Origin: Ephemerocybe angulata
Taxonomy: Eukaryota; Basidiomycota; Agaricomycetes; Agaricales; Psathyrellaceae
NCBI GenBank assembly: GCA_013368325.1
Contig: JAACJK010000163.1
Span: 2,666,001 to 2,730,000, forward strand
DNA: 64,000 nucleotides
Direction: 5' to 3'
Shown: positions 10,693 through 23,516 of the stretch, one piece after another
Layout: the number at the start of each line of letters is the position of its first letter
How positions within the stretch are numbered: position 1 is the first letter of the stretch
Program-made: the position numbers and the translations under genes
The notes under the pieces: model-generated
Database searches by the model: none
Told to the model about the DNA's origin: nothing
The model's input: only the letters and a program-made list of their open reading frames with translations

Positions 10693-12841
10693 ATGAGCGC
10701 CAACAACGAACTGGACCACACTGACAGCGACCAGGAAACCCCACGAGAGCTACTTATTCTCTATGCAACAGAGACAGGAAATGCACAGGATTGTGCAGAT
10801 TACATTGCCCGCCAATGTCGACGCATCGCCTTTCGCTGTCGCGTCGTGAACGTCGATGCATACTCCTTGGTGAGTTGCCCAAACTCAGGGCGACTGGACG
10901 CATTCTGATAGGGTACAGCCTGACCTTATTGAAGAACCCCTTGTGGTGTTCGTTCTATCGACGACTGGATCTGGCGTAGAACCAAGGGCGATGACAGCGC
11001 TGTGGAATATGCTTCTTCGAGCTGATCTACCAGGAGACCTGTTCGAAGATCTACCATTCGCTGTCTTTGGTTTGGGCGACACTTCTTACGAAAAGTTCTG
11101 CTGGGCAGCGAAAATGCTTTCAAGAAGGATGAAAACGTTGGGGGCGACCGAGATATGTGAGAGGGGAGAGGCGGACGAGCAGGACCCATTGGGGTATGTC
11201 TTTAACACGGTTGCAAGTCGGGATGACTCACCATGTGCAGTATAGACGGTGCACTTATACCTTGGACTGAAAAGCTGTTGGCAACTCTTTGCCATTTGGC
11301 ACCTTCAGTCACAGAATTGGAAGACGCAACCAATGCGACCCCTCCTTCCCGAGTCATTCTAGAGCAGACGTCACAAATCGATCCTGTGGACCCAATCGTG
11401 CAGGACACGAGATACCACAAAGCCAGTGTCAAAGTTAACGAGAGAATAACGTCCCCTGACTGGTATCAAGACGTTCGACACCTCGAATTCGAATTCCAGG
11501 ACGATATCAAGTACGATCCTGGGGACGTTGCCGTGATACACCCAATCGCCGAGCCAGATGATGTCCAATCCTTCCTGGAAATCGTCAATTGGTTGGATAA
11601 GGCTGACACCCCCTTCATAATCCGACGCCACGCCGAAGGTAAATCCCTCCCGAATTTCATTAATTTGGCCTTCCTGACGCCGCTCTTCAGATCAGTCCCT
11701 TCCGGACTTCCTTCCACAGATTAGCACACTAAGAACAATATTTACGCGATACCTCGACTTCAACGCGGTGCCCCGGCGAAACTTCTTCCAATACATGCGC
11801 TACTTTACTGAGGATGAGCTAGAGACAGAGAAGCTCGACGATTTCTTATCACCAGAGGGATCTGTAGGTGTCAAGCCACGGCTATCTCCATGACACGAAG
11901 CTAATCGCCCATAGGACGAACTTTATGAGTACTGCCAGAAGGTCAGGCGGACAATCAAAGAGGTCCTTACGGAGTTTCGACACGTACATATTCCTATCGA
12001 CTACATTTTTGATGTGTTTCCACCCCTTCGACCGCGTCATTTCTCGATCGCGAGTTCCATACATGTATGCCTCAGAAGCTTCAAGCTTTTCATAGTCACT
12101 CACGCGACCTTCAGGAACACCCGCACCAAGCCCACCTATGCGTTGCCATTGTCAAATATCGCACGAAGCTCAAAATCCCCCGACGGGGAGTATGTAGCAC
12201 GTACCTTTCGCAGTTACAGATCGGGGATACCCTCCGTATTGGGTTTCTTAAAGGCCTTATCCGGCTTCCCCCTGATGATTCGACTCCTGTGATTTGTGTT
12301 GGTCCAGGGACGGGTGTTGCGCCGATGCGGGCTTTGATCGAAGAGCGTGTCCACAGGGGAGCCACAGGTAATTTCCACTACATGCCGACACTAGCATCCT
12401 GACCGCAGCTCGTTTCAGGGAATACCTTGTACTTTGGTTGCCGATCTGAAGCGAAGGATCAGCATTATGGGGACGAGTGGCGCAGGATGGCCGACGCAGG
12501 GAGCCTCGTTTATCGGACAGCTTTTTCGCGAGATGGGCCGGAAGGCGTTAGACGTACTTATGTGCAGGATCGCATCTCGGAAGATGCCCAACGGGTGTGG
12601 GAATTGGTCGGGGGGCAACAGGCGTGGATCTATATTTCTGGGTACATACCTTCGCTGTGTCTGGTGGGGGGATCCTTTTCTGATTCAATAATCTAGGTCT
12701 TCTAACAAGATGCCTAAGGCTGTCAAGGAAGCGATTGCAAGGGCCGTGCAGGACTACGGAGGTTACAGTGAGGAGGAGGCTAATGATTATGTCAATAACA
12801 TGGTCAAGCAGGGTAGATTAATGGAAGAGTGCTGGAGCTGA
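10693..12841 (+). CDS. TAH18: NADPH-dependent diflavin oxidoreductase Tah18
   Basis: Electron donor of cytosolic Fe-S protein assembly: NADPH to FAD to FMN to Dre2. Seen: FMN/flavodoxin domain with LILYATETGNAQDCADYIAR, VFVLSTTGSG and VFGLGDTSYEKF; connecting and FAD domain with RPRHFSIASS; NADPH domain with VGPGTGVAPMRALIEER, LYFGCRSEAKDQHY and AWIYISGSSNKMPKAV. It ends in EECWS and TGA at 12839. The start MSANNELDHTD is at 10693. About eight short introns interrupt it, and every junction I tested keeps the frame. It lies divergent to LCL3 and converges with P450-2 only 65 bp away. Family knowledge places it in Fe-S assembly. A role as redox partner of the neighbouring P450s is only a guess from position. 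Confidence 0.92.
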
Positions 12842-12906
12842 GGTTTCGGAACTCTAATGATAATACGCTAATCTCCGACGGTGCTACTCTCTAGGCCCTA
12901 CACCGC

Positions 12907-15204
12907 TTAGCCAGAATCCGCCTGCTTCCTAGATGCAATCTCCACCAACAACTTCGTTCCCTTTTCAAACACAAATCGATCCTTCAGACTGGAAGTCCAT
13001 TCGCTAGCCTTGGCCTGCAACTCCTTTGGCCCGGCATTCTTGCACCCGTAATGGTGCAGATCGAAACACCTTGCAAGTGTCGCGACTGTGTACCGCAATT
13101 CCGCCATGGCCAACGCTTTCCCAGCACAGTTGGCCGGTCCGTACGAAAAGGGAATGAAGGCGTCTCTGTTCGTGGTGTAGATGAGATCTTCTCCGCCATC
13201 GAGCCAGCGCTCGGGAATAAAAGCGTCTGGGTCGGGCGAGAAGTATCTTGGGTCGCGGTGCAGAGCGAACGGGGGGATGCAAACCGCAGTTCCTTCAGGG
13301 ATGAAACTGGAATAGCCTGAGTCAGAATTGGAGATCTCGTTGCGTTTCGTGAGGCACGTACATCTTGGTCTCCCCGAGCAGCTTTCCGCCGCTACCTGGC
13401 TCCGGAGCACGCTGTAAGTGGGTTGGGACGGCGGGTACGAGCCGCATAATTTCATTTCTAAGGTGGGAGGGTGATGAGCACGAATATTCATTGGAATTCT
13501 ATCGATTTCACTTACATCGCAGCATTGAGGTATGGCAGTGTGACGAGGGTGTCACCTTGGATTTCAGGCCACCCATCAACGGCGCAGACATTCGGGAACG
13601 CCTGTTCGAGCTCTGCGCGGAGTCTACCGTACACCCTGGGGCTTGAGAGAAGGAAGCAGAAGATCGCCGTGAGTGCGGTCGCGGTGGTGTCTGAGCCTGC
13701 TACAATTGTTAGGAGCGAGTTCGAGACGATGAGTTCGAGCTGCTCCGCGTCCGAGCGGTCTGTTTTTTCACCGGGCACTTCGTACTGCGAAAGTAAGGGT
13801 AAGTGGGAGGAAAACGTGGTTACTGTGGTTGATTAACGTACGAGATGATAGAAGAGGTCCTTGCGCTTCGTATGCGCGGCCATGCGCTTCTCGGATTCGA
13901 GTACGCCGAACGCAGAGAAGACCTGCATTTTGGCGCTGATGAAGGGTATGGAGGTGAGGAGGAGGTTTATCCAGGGTATGTGTTGCATGATACAAGGCAG
14001 TCTGTATTGTAATGGATGGAGGGGTGAGTGGTGTGGATATGTGAGAAAGACCATTGGGTGACACTTACAGTATTCCTTCTTCCATGGCCCTCCGGAAACC
14101 CTGCGCGTCACCGTCGCGCATGAGCTCGAAGCATCCCCCGAAACTAGGTTATGGTTCAGCTTATATGATGGAAACAGAAAGGTGAAGGGGAACGTACGCT
14201 AGATCACCCATAACGTCGAATCTGGATGTACAAAATAAATTCAATGTTCAGCGCAATAGGTAAGGCGACTACTCACGAGAAATGGGTAACCCATTCGGAG
14301 AAGTCCACAGGCTCGTTGGCGTTACCGTTCTTTGACTGGACGCTCGCCGTGTGAAGGTGGTCCCGCAGCTGCTTACCCCTCGCCTCGACGAGCTCTTGGT
14401 AGTCCTTCAGCGCCGTGGAGTTAAACGCAATGTTCCAGTCCTTCCTTAGCTGGTGGTGGATCTTGTTGTCGCGGACGTCAATGATGGAGTCGTAACCCTT
14501 TTCGTTTAGGCTGTTGGCTTGGTGGAAGCGGCGGCCGTCCCACACTAAGGGAGGAGTGGGTGGATTAGAATTGGTGCATGGTGCGCTGTAGAAAAATGCG
14601 TGAAGACGTACGAGGACCTCGGGGCATGCCATTCTTGCCCAAAATGGGGGGGATGACATCCTTGTCGACGATGGACAACTCGTTGGGCCCTAAAAATGCG
14701 TTGGACATCAATTTCTAACTCGTAGCTCTACTGTCAAGACTTTAAGTCGTTCGCAGGCTGACGTACCGACTCGAACCACTGGCCCGTACTTGAGGTGCAG
14801 GTCCTTGACGAACTGATGTGAATTGCCCTTGATGGCTACCCATACCCCAGTCCATTTGCTGATTTTGCATAGCAGAGGGCCGGGGTGCTTTGCCAGGGGA
14901 TGGAACGGGGAGATGCGGTATAGTATGATGGAGGTAGAAAGGGTGAGATAGTAGACGAGGTACCCCAGTGCGATGGCGTAGAGCCTGGGGGTGTTCGTCA
15001 AGAGGGTTACTTCGAGCAAAAGGCTGCAAAGGGGCAGGATTAAGAGGCTTGTAGCTGCTGTTGTGATAGTTGGCTCGTTGTTCCTGAACCAGTAGTGCGA
15101 GAGCTGGAAGATGATAGCAGGGAAGGTTGGGGTGAGCATACAAGTCGTAGCACGAAGGCGGGAGGTTTACTCACCACCGCTGCGAGGACCTGGCTTTGCA
15201 ACAT
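12907..15204 (-). CDS. cytochrome P450 monooxygenase (P450-2), paralog of P450-1
   Basis: The start ATG at 15204 (MLQSQVLAAV) splices to LSHYWFRNNEP, the same first-intron position as P450-1. Several N-terminal hydrophobic segments lead to HPLAKHPGPLLCKISKW. The I-helix is AGSDTTATAL, ExxR is EIMR in NEIMRLVPAVP, then HRDPRYFSPDPDAFIPERW, and the haem loop is FSYGPANCAGKALA. The stop at 12907 follows QADSG. No disabling lesion is seen across about ten exons. It lacks the Ser-rich insert of P450-1 between PERW and the haem loop. The two genes diverged well before the GPI-gene duplication, since similarity is clear in protein but not in flanks. The substrate is unknown. Confidence 0.9.
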
Positions 15205-17781
15205 CACAGATGTAAGAGAGCGATGGTGTGAGGATTCAGACGAACGACGAAAGCAGGCCAAAATGGGGTTTGGGGAGTAGAAGTAGGCATGACCCTGCTC
15301 TATATATACGCCTCGGATCCCTTCAGAAGCATAAGTGCTTCAAATGAAAAGTCACGTTAGCTCACCGAAATCTTGCCTCCGATGTCCTTCAAAAAGTTCA
15401 AGAAGCTAAGATGCGCGTGTGTGTCGCAATGGAGCGCCACGGAGGAGTCTTCTGTGCGTACCCTCCATCTGGACTTTTGCTTCAAAGTTAAGATTACCCG
15501 GAAAACACATCGAATAGCCTCTACCCAGTCTTTTCCGTGGCGTTGATAAGGAATTTCCTTGCATCAATCAGCGAGACAGAGAAGGCAGGTCGGACTGATC
15601 AAAGCACCGAGGAGAGGATCATGTCAACTAGTGGGTGCAACCTTGCGGCCCAGAGGCCCAGGGGCTCAATTGGTCGAACCGTTTCCATACGTGCTGGCAC
15701 TGCAGTGTGAGTATGAGTCCAGAGGGTGCAGTAACGATTGATAGCAGCGTTGTGTTTCTGTGACTGATACGATCAGGAAACGTTGAGGAGTGGCGCACAA
15801 GTAGATGTAGAATAAGCTCAGCCGTTAGAATCCAGTTGGCTTTGAATCTTTTGATCTAGCATTTTGGCATAAGGTGTGTATCATTATGCAGCTTCAGGGC
15901 TTGTAAGGCGTGGCGTACTAAGCCAAGTCGAGATCGCCTGGATGGGCCATGGTGGGTTAATCGGTCACTACTCAAGAATGCGAAATATACTCTGGGATAC
16001 GTCTGCGCCACTGTTGAGGTTTCAATGTGCAATGCAAAAAAATGCGTTTCGGGTGTGTACGCCTCAAGGGGTCGGAGGAGGTTCAGGGTTGAGACATGGT
16101 TGAAGGAAGACCCCAGGACCGCCAAGAGAGAGCGCTTAATGCGATAAGCGCGCAGGCGGTGCGGTCTTTGGTCTCGGCGTTTGATGGCATCATGGCGAGG
16201 TCCGCTGCGGCCGCCAGAGGGCGTCAGGCTTCAGCTCCAGAAGCGGTTTGGAAAAGAACACGGAGGAGGGGAAGTCGGGGCTGGCTGAGCGCCTAGGGGA
16301 AGTACTACTTTTGTTCGTGCTTGGAGCTGAATGGTTCTCAGAGGAGTCGAGTATCATCTGGGCCTCATTTCTTGGCCAGCTTGACTATACCGTAGCCTCC
16401 TCCTTGGGCATAATAGTATCTTGGGCCGCTAGAATGCTGACGTTGAGGGTGATTTTCAGCATAGCTTTTACTGTGCATGGTTCTGCCCCACATCACCAGA
16501 GCAACGTAAAGGCAATTTGCAATTGTAGGGAGAAGATTACGAATGAACAATAGTTATCTACACATTTACCTTGATGAACATGGGGGAGGGACTTGTATTC
16601 AAGTCCTGTCGAAGGAACGTCAATTATAGACACATTTGTCCTTGGCTTCACAACGCGAGCACCCTAGACCAGGACCTGTAGACCTTTCATGACGAATACA
16701 CAAAAGAAACAAGAGGGTAGAATGGACGTAATTTGAGGTATGTGTTGAGCATTTATTACACATAAGTGACTCCTTTTGTCGGGAGGACTTGGTTGAGGTA
16801 AGAAGCTCATTAAGAACTCTCTAACGGCCCTTCAATGAAATCACCATAGTGACCGTGAAGACCAGAAAGTAAAGAATTTGAGAAGGATTGAGAAGGCCTA
16901 ATATGTACGTTTAAAGAACTCGGAAGGAGAGGGACTCCACAGTATTGTATGGGAGGATGGTTAAGAGTCGGTGTTCCCTGAGGCGTGAGGCCTGGATGGT
17001 TTGTTGCGATTTCTTCTTTTCCGTCGGAATGGTGGCGTGACGCTGGGATGCATACCCCTGACCTTGGTGGTTATTCATCAAAAGAGTTGAGAATATCCAA
17101 AGGGGGCGTGCATGGGGTTAGCAGAATGAGAATGAGCACCCCATTGAGCAGTTGTAATAGGTATAATCTCGAATAAAAGTGGTCAGCACCGTGGATAGTA
17201 CTTTTCCAGGGGCTTTCAGTGGTCGGTTCGTTCGGATATGGTGGACTTTTGTCCGAGCCCAGGGGCAAGCGGAGGAACGGATGAAGAGATATACATGATG
17301 GAATGTGGGGTTGCCGCTTCCCGGAAGATTTCTGGCGACGATCTAGATTCCAGGCGTGGCTCACTTTAGGGGTTTCCGCACGTGGGATCCTCGAACTCGA
17401 GGAAAAGTGGCTGTTGAAGTGGTCCTCGAAAAGCGGGGTAGCTCTAGAAAATGCAGCGGCCAGGACCTTGTAGTGAACAAAGGCAATCATGGATGAAAGG
17501 GTCGAGGCCAGGTCGATAAATTGCATACATAGGCGCCGGTTTGCGGCAGGCACCAGGCAGGTTCCCACGGTCTGAAGCAACCTATCTGCGGCCTTTGTTG
17601 AACGGTTCTCCTTCTTCCTGTCACCAACCATTCGGTTTTCTGCGAGCTCGTCGTTCGGGCCAGCGTCGACGGCGCTCTCATCGCCGTCCATCTCTACTCC
17701 CGCCATCGTTTTGCTCGACTTCGAGCCCGACATCGACACACTCAACAGCCCTTTTTCTGTACACCTGGCCCCCACCCTCTG
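15205..17781. other. long intergenic region upstream of P450-2 and of the Kin4-type kinase
   Basis: About 2.6 kb with no supportable gene. A TATATATA stretch at 15299-15309 lies 95 nt upstream of the P450-2 ATG and fits a TATA box for it. The part from about 17070 to 17781 is open on the minus strand (242 codons) but has no family similarity. It lies over the kinase promoter and 5' UTR. I see no tRNA and no repeat in it. Confidence 0.5.
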
Positions 17782-20700
17782 ATGGCACCGAATCCCCACT
17801 CAACCAGCCTCCAGATCCCCCAAGTGGATCCCGACATCGGATCGTCGAGGCAAGGAGGCTCACACAACACGCCTGGCCAGTCGCCCTCTGCCTCGCAATA
17901 TCGTCCAGCGTCCGTTGCTGTTCACTCAGCAACCCCGTCCTCCCCGAACAACCACTCACAATCGACTGTACCCAGAAGGCAACAACGCGCGTCCCACAGC
18001 GTCGTCTCGGGGGCGTCAAACACTCAAGACCAATCAGGGAATTCCAGACACGACACTCCTCTCTATCCAGACGTTTACGCCCACCCTGCTGCTGTTGCTT
18101 ATGCAGCAGCCCATTCACGCCGCCCCATCCCCAGGTTCGGCCCGTATTTGCTGTTACAGACACTCGGGGAGGGAGAGTTTGGGAAGGTCAAGCTCGGTCT
18201 CCATTGCCAATGGGGAGAAGAAGTTGCCGTCAAGCTCATTCGACGTGGAAACATTGACAGCACCGTGCGCATGTCCAAGGTCGAGCGGGAAATCGAGGTT
18301 CTTCGCGTACGTCACATCCTTCGAAACATGTCTCTTTGGCTAACCAGCACTGCAGGCATTGAAACATCCCAACATTGTTCGCCTTTACGACGTAATTGAG
18401 ACGGACAAGTATATTGGCATCATCCTTGAATATGCATCAGGAGGAGAGCTCTTCGATCATATCCTGGCCCATCGCTACCTGCGCGAAAAGGACGCCGCGA
18501 AGCTCTTCTCGCAGCTGATATCTGGCGTTTGGTATATCCACCAGAAGAAAATTGTGCATCGTGACCTCAAGCTCGAGAATCTCCTGCTGGACCGTCACAG
18601 AAACGTGATCATCACCGATTTTGGTTTCGCCAATAAATTCGAACACCGTTCGGACGATCTTATGCAGACATCGTGCGGCAGTCCGTGCTACGCCGCTCCA
18701 GAGCTCGTCATCAGCGAAGGCCTGTACGTAGGGAGTGCAGTCGACATTTGGAGTTGCGGTGTCATCCTATATGCCATGCTGGCAGGCTACCTACCTTTCG
18801 ACGACGACCCAGCCAATCCGGATGGCGACAACATCAATCTGCTTTACAAGTACATCGTCAACACTCCCCTTTCTTTCCCCGAATACGTCTCCGCAGAGGC
18901 AAGGGACCTTCTTAGCCTCATGCTGGTCCCCGACCCCACAAGGCGAGCTAATCTGGACACAGTCATGCGCCACCCATGGCTAGCAGCGTACCAAGGACAA
19001 ATGCGAACTGACGGAGTTCCTGCAGCTTTCGGCAAGAGCGTTTCAGACCTCGAGAAGCTTGACCAGGAACAGCGACACCAGAAGCGCCTGGCGTACAAGA
19101 AGCAGGTAAAGGCAAATGCTGCTCTCAACAACGAAGCTACCCCTTCTCGGACCCAGAGTCATCGTCCGGAGCCTTCCTCTGGGACACCGTCCGCTTCCAC
19201 TCGAAGCCGATCCAACCAACCCGAATACCTCTATGATTCGTCCGTTGATCAATCACTCTCTATTAACGGCTCCAACATCAATGCTACCCCGAAGCACAAC
19301 GGAACAACCCCGAAGACTTTCGAAAGCCCCGTTGCGCTCGGTTTGAGCGAGGACGACCCTTTCGCTCCTGCGGGCACCACTAAGCGCAATAGTGTTGTCA
19401 TTACGACTACCACCACCACCACTACCACCACGAAGTCGCGAACTTCGGAAGATTCACGACAGCCACCCTCTTCTTCAACCCTCTCCCCCACGGCCGACAC
19501 GAAGGCCCCGTCTTCTTCCAAAGGACATCGATCGAGCACTAGCGGGAGCGGCGGCGGAGGCTTCCGCCACACTATCCAGGTCGAGTATGACGACAAGAAC
19601 GCGAAGAAGGAGGACAAGAAACGCGATCGGAGTGGAAGTCAAGGGCAAGTTCCGGTAGTACCATCTTCGTCGCAGCCAACACCTACCAAGGAACGTCGCC
19701 CATCCCAAAGTGCCGCCACAAAGCCTTTACCAGTCCAAACTTCTTCTACGCCTTCTTCTTACCGGGCACCTCCGACTCCGGCCACCCCAAAGGCGAACAC
19801 GTCTCCCACCGGCCAGGTCACACCGAAGTCGACTGCCACCAAGCCCGAGACTCCCAACATTAGTGTCTCGTCCCCACCGCCCACGCCGTCCTTTCAGGGC
19901 TCCCCGTCCAAGGCACACTCCCGTAACAACAGCAGTCAAACCTCCCTCTCCTCCGTGAAGAAGACGCACAAAAAGGGCAAGTCCAGCATCGATAAACTTG
20001 GTTTAGGCAAGATCTTTGGCAATGGAAGCGCACCCCCTCCTGTCCCGCCTTTGAACAGCAGTGGCAGTCGCCTCCAATCCCCAGGAACCGAAAGTCCATC
20101 CCGAGTCCCTTCTGATGGTCACAGCAACTCGTCCTCGACGGGTCTCGGTTCTTCGTCTGACAAGGAGCAGCCTGCGGAGAAGGGAAAGAAAAGTCGACGG
20201 AACACGCTGACTGTCATGGTGGAGCCATTCCTCGGCACCATGCGTCGCAAGGCTAAGGGAGGCTCCACCACCCCAGCCACCACCGACGGAGCAAGTGTTG
20301 CGAGCGGCGCTAGTCTCAGCAAGGCGAGCCAGCTTTCGTCTACTTACTCTCGCGAACCGCAGAGCGCTGTGACCCCAAGCACCGCTAACCCACCTCCTTC
20401 CGCGTACCCGGCTTCTGCTGCGCCGAGGAACCAGGACCCGGATTTTGACCAGTCTCAGGACCTGCCCCCTGAGTCATACGGGATGAGGGGTTCGACAAGC
20501 AAAGCCAATAAAGTCATGCAATGGTTCAGGACCAAGTCGAAGGGCAGGGAATCCGTTGGCATAGACATGTCCCCGTACGAGGGGGACATGGAGAAGGAGG
20601 CTACCCCCACCCAGGGAAAGTACAGGAAGGGTTTCTCTGCCTCGAGCAACACCGTGAACCAGATGGGTGTCGCAGCGACCGCCGGGCTGAACGAAAGCGT

Positions 20701-21649
20701 GATGTCACCTCAGGTCGTCGTCACGCAGGCTCCTCAGTCGGCGTCGGCCAAGTTCGCTGCACCCGGGCACCCGACGCGGTCTGCCAGCACGGCTCATGGC
20801 GAGGCGTCCAGTCAGAGCTTTGTCACTCGGTTCAGGAACTCGGTCACTGTTGGAGGTCTTGGAAGCAGCAGCAACAGGGAACATTCGTCGTCGAGCAAGG
20901 TCGCTGCGTCTCCTCATGGAACACTTCGTATTCACCATGGTGCTGTTGATCAGACCACGATTACGACGAGGCCTCCTCCTGAGGTTATGGCGCACGTGAA
21001 GAAGGTCTTGGAGGGGATGGGTGTGGAGGTTCAGTACGAGCATGATTACAAATACCGATGCATTAGGGCGAAGAAGAGGAAGGGCGCGATGACTGGTAGT
21101 ACGGCTTCTTCAGGCAGCTCCGCCTCAGCTAGCTTGGCGGCTGTTCAGATGTCTGGCAGTGCTGCTTCGAACGGGGTAAGTGGTGTCCTACATGTGTATG
21201 TTGGCCTCTGACACTAATCGTGCATTTTATAGGTTGATAAACGTGGCTTGCCTCTTCCTTCCCCCTCGGCGTTTGCTGGGACAGGTGGTATGCTGCGCGG
21301 ACTGTTGATGCGAAGGCAGTCTTCCCAGGTATCGACTTCAGCGTCCCAGCCTTCGTTGGCTTTCGATGATGAGACTTCGGTTGTGGTGAGCGAGCCCCTC
21401 GTTATGAACGAGGCGGCGTATGGCGATCCTACCCAGGATGCGGGAGATGAAGTTCGATTCTCCGTTGAACTCACCCGCATTGATCGACTCAGTGATACCT
21501 ACTCTCTGGATGTTCGGAGGCTCAAGGGCAATCTCAGGAGTTACAAATACCTTTATGATACCATTAGAGAGTGAGTTCTCCGCTTTTGCTATACCTGTGC
21601 CCTTTGCTGATCGTCTGAGTTTTCTAGACGGGCCGATCTGCAAAGCTAG
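17782..21649 (+). CDS. kin4: Kin4-type Ser/Thr protein kinase with C-terminal KA1-like domain
   Basis: 1,234 aa in four exons (17782-18306, 18356-21175, 21233-21570, 21628-21649). The kinase domain spans about residues 118-395: LGEGEFGKV glycine loop, VAVKLI lysine, HRDLKLEN catalytic loop, DFGFANKF, activation segment SCGSPCYAAPE, DIWSCGVILYAMLAGYLPFD. GFANKF and DDDPANPDGDNINLLYKYIV are characteristic of fungal Kin4-group kinases (spindle-position checkpoint or stress-related in yeasts). A long disordered Ser/Thr/Pro region follows. Then comes a KA1-like tail in two parts: HHGAVDQTTITTRPPP...YRCIRAKKRK and GDEVRFSVELTRIDRLSDTY...LKGNLRSYKYLYDTIRE. The last exon is only 22 nt. This tail is duplicated as a separate gene downstream. 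Confidence 0.93.
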
Positions 21650-23516
21650 ATGTTTTCAGCAACCTTTCGCTATTCTCGACTTCGGCTTCCAGGAACTCAA
21701 GGTCACCAATCATTCAAGCAGGCTATTCCCAGCTATGCCGGCGGACGGGACAAGTAACTCGACCCTTGTCCTTATATCTTGCAAACTCAGCGCCGTCCCT
21801 TCGTCGTCTCTCACCCCTGCTTAATACCTTTCTCTTTTCTTCGTTTCTTCACCGCCGTCTGACGTTCAATGTCTGATATCGCCTATTACTGTACCTCTTC
21901 ATACCCTAATGGCTCGTTCTCCCCAAAAACATCGCGTCTCTCTTCCTTTCGTTTTAAAATATCCTGTTCACCTCTGTTATTGCTCTCCACACCCCACTAC
22001 CGACAGCATCCATCCAGCTATCCTCCTCTACCTCCATACAACCCTACTTCTTACTACGACATGTTTCTTGAAGTTGTTCGTGTGCCCTTCATCTCTTTTC
22101 ATCTCCTTCAAAATTCCTTTTTTCGATATTTGTAAGTTAGCCTGATGAGTCCGGTGTGCATCAGCGAAGGACGTTCTTTCCATTCATCTTCTGCGCCCGT
22201 CGTCTGCCATCCTTTTATCCTTGTTTCGCTCGTTGATGGTCCGATTCTCTACTTTGTCTATATATACTCCCCCATTTGTTTTATCATAGTTCTTATTATT
22301 CCAAAATGTTTTTGCGAATTGCTGTAAGCTTGTGGTCGCTGGCGCCTGTTTTGCGCGTCGTGCGCCACTCTCCACTGATGGTGGTCCATTCTCGCCTCAG
22401 GTCTCCGAACTTCCTCAAAACTCAAAGCTCCAGGCGTGCCATATCTACGAATGGGAGGCATTTAACCTAGCGGGCGGGAGATACGGCTCGGAAAGCAAGG
22501 AGGCAGCCATGTGGGAACTCGTACGACAAGAGAATTTAGTCGAAAAGGCATGTTGACTGAGTCTTCTCGATATCCCAGCTAACGCCATGGTATTTGGGCC
22601 GCTCCCATGCTCCGGGGCCTCGTTGCTGCTTAAGCGCTCACCGCTGTGACTGTTAGCCTGGCAGACTCCCCATGACATGTAGATTGCCGAACGACAGACT
22701 AAGTGCCTTTCATTCAATCGCTGTGTTTCCCTAAATTCCGCTACCAATTTCTTTCTAGTGCTGACGCTGAATGACTTTTACAGACTGCGGTTGTGGAAGC
22801 TCGTGATTTTAAATCCCATCTCGTTGCACCGTTGTGTGTTGGTTGTGTGTTGGTTGTCTGCTTGGCTGACTCGAGGCTGCGGCGCCGAGCAAGGAAGTCG
22901 CCCAGGGCTCGGATGCTCATCACATATTCACGCGTGAGAGGTATGTACACAGCGGCTAGCAGTGGGTACAGGACTGATACATGATCTCAGAGGGTTTCTA
23001 GCAATTGGTAGCTTGGAGGTCGTATAGACTCGACTGCTGCGTTGGTGGAGGCGCCTATTTCTGGTTAACTCCTGAATGAGGTCTATAAAAGTACCCCTGT
23101 CCTCCTAAAAATATACTGAGTGTCCTGGGCCTCGTTTTCCAGGGATTTCGGGGTTGTAGGGAATCCGAGTGCTCAGCAATGCCGGTCGGATAGTGTGGCC
23201 TATTGTGGCCCCATGAGATCTAAATCGCCCCGTGACACCCAAAAATAGAGGAGAAAGCCCCTGTCTTTCCGGGCAGATCGACCCTGTTTACCAGACCCTT
23301 CTTCGTGAGGGCGTATTTAAGTGGCTCTCGTCACTTCTGATTGTTGACACTTTCTTTCCTTCCCCCGCCATTAGATTTTGGCCTGTACTTGTAACACCTT
23401 CATCCTTCATCCTTCATCCCGGTAAGCACTGTATCGGTTGGCCTCAATTCTGAGGCGCCTACTTGCAAGTCGTTACTGACGACTGCATTCCAGCAACCCT
23501 TCTGTATTTCTACAAT
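21650..23516. other. intergenic: kinase 3' flank and promoter of the KA1-only gene
   Basis: CT-rich sequence follows the kinase stop and fits a long 3' UTR. Short open frames here show no family features. A GTATTTAAG TATA-like element lies at about 23310, roughly 205 nt upstream of the KA1-only ATG. No copy of the kinase catalytic domain is visible. Confidence 0.5.

Noticed and set aside
17071..17799. 242-codon minus-strand open frame upstream of and overlapping the kinase start
   Set aside because: No family similarity, no ordered domain, overlaps the kinase 5' UTR and first codons; composition looks like antisense of GC-rich sequence.
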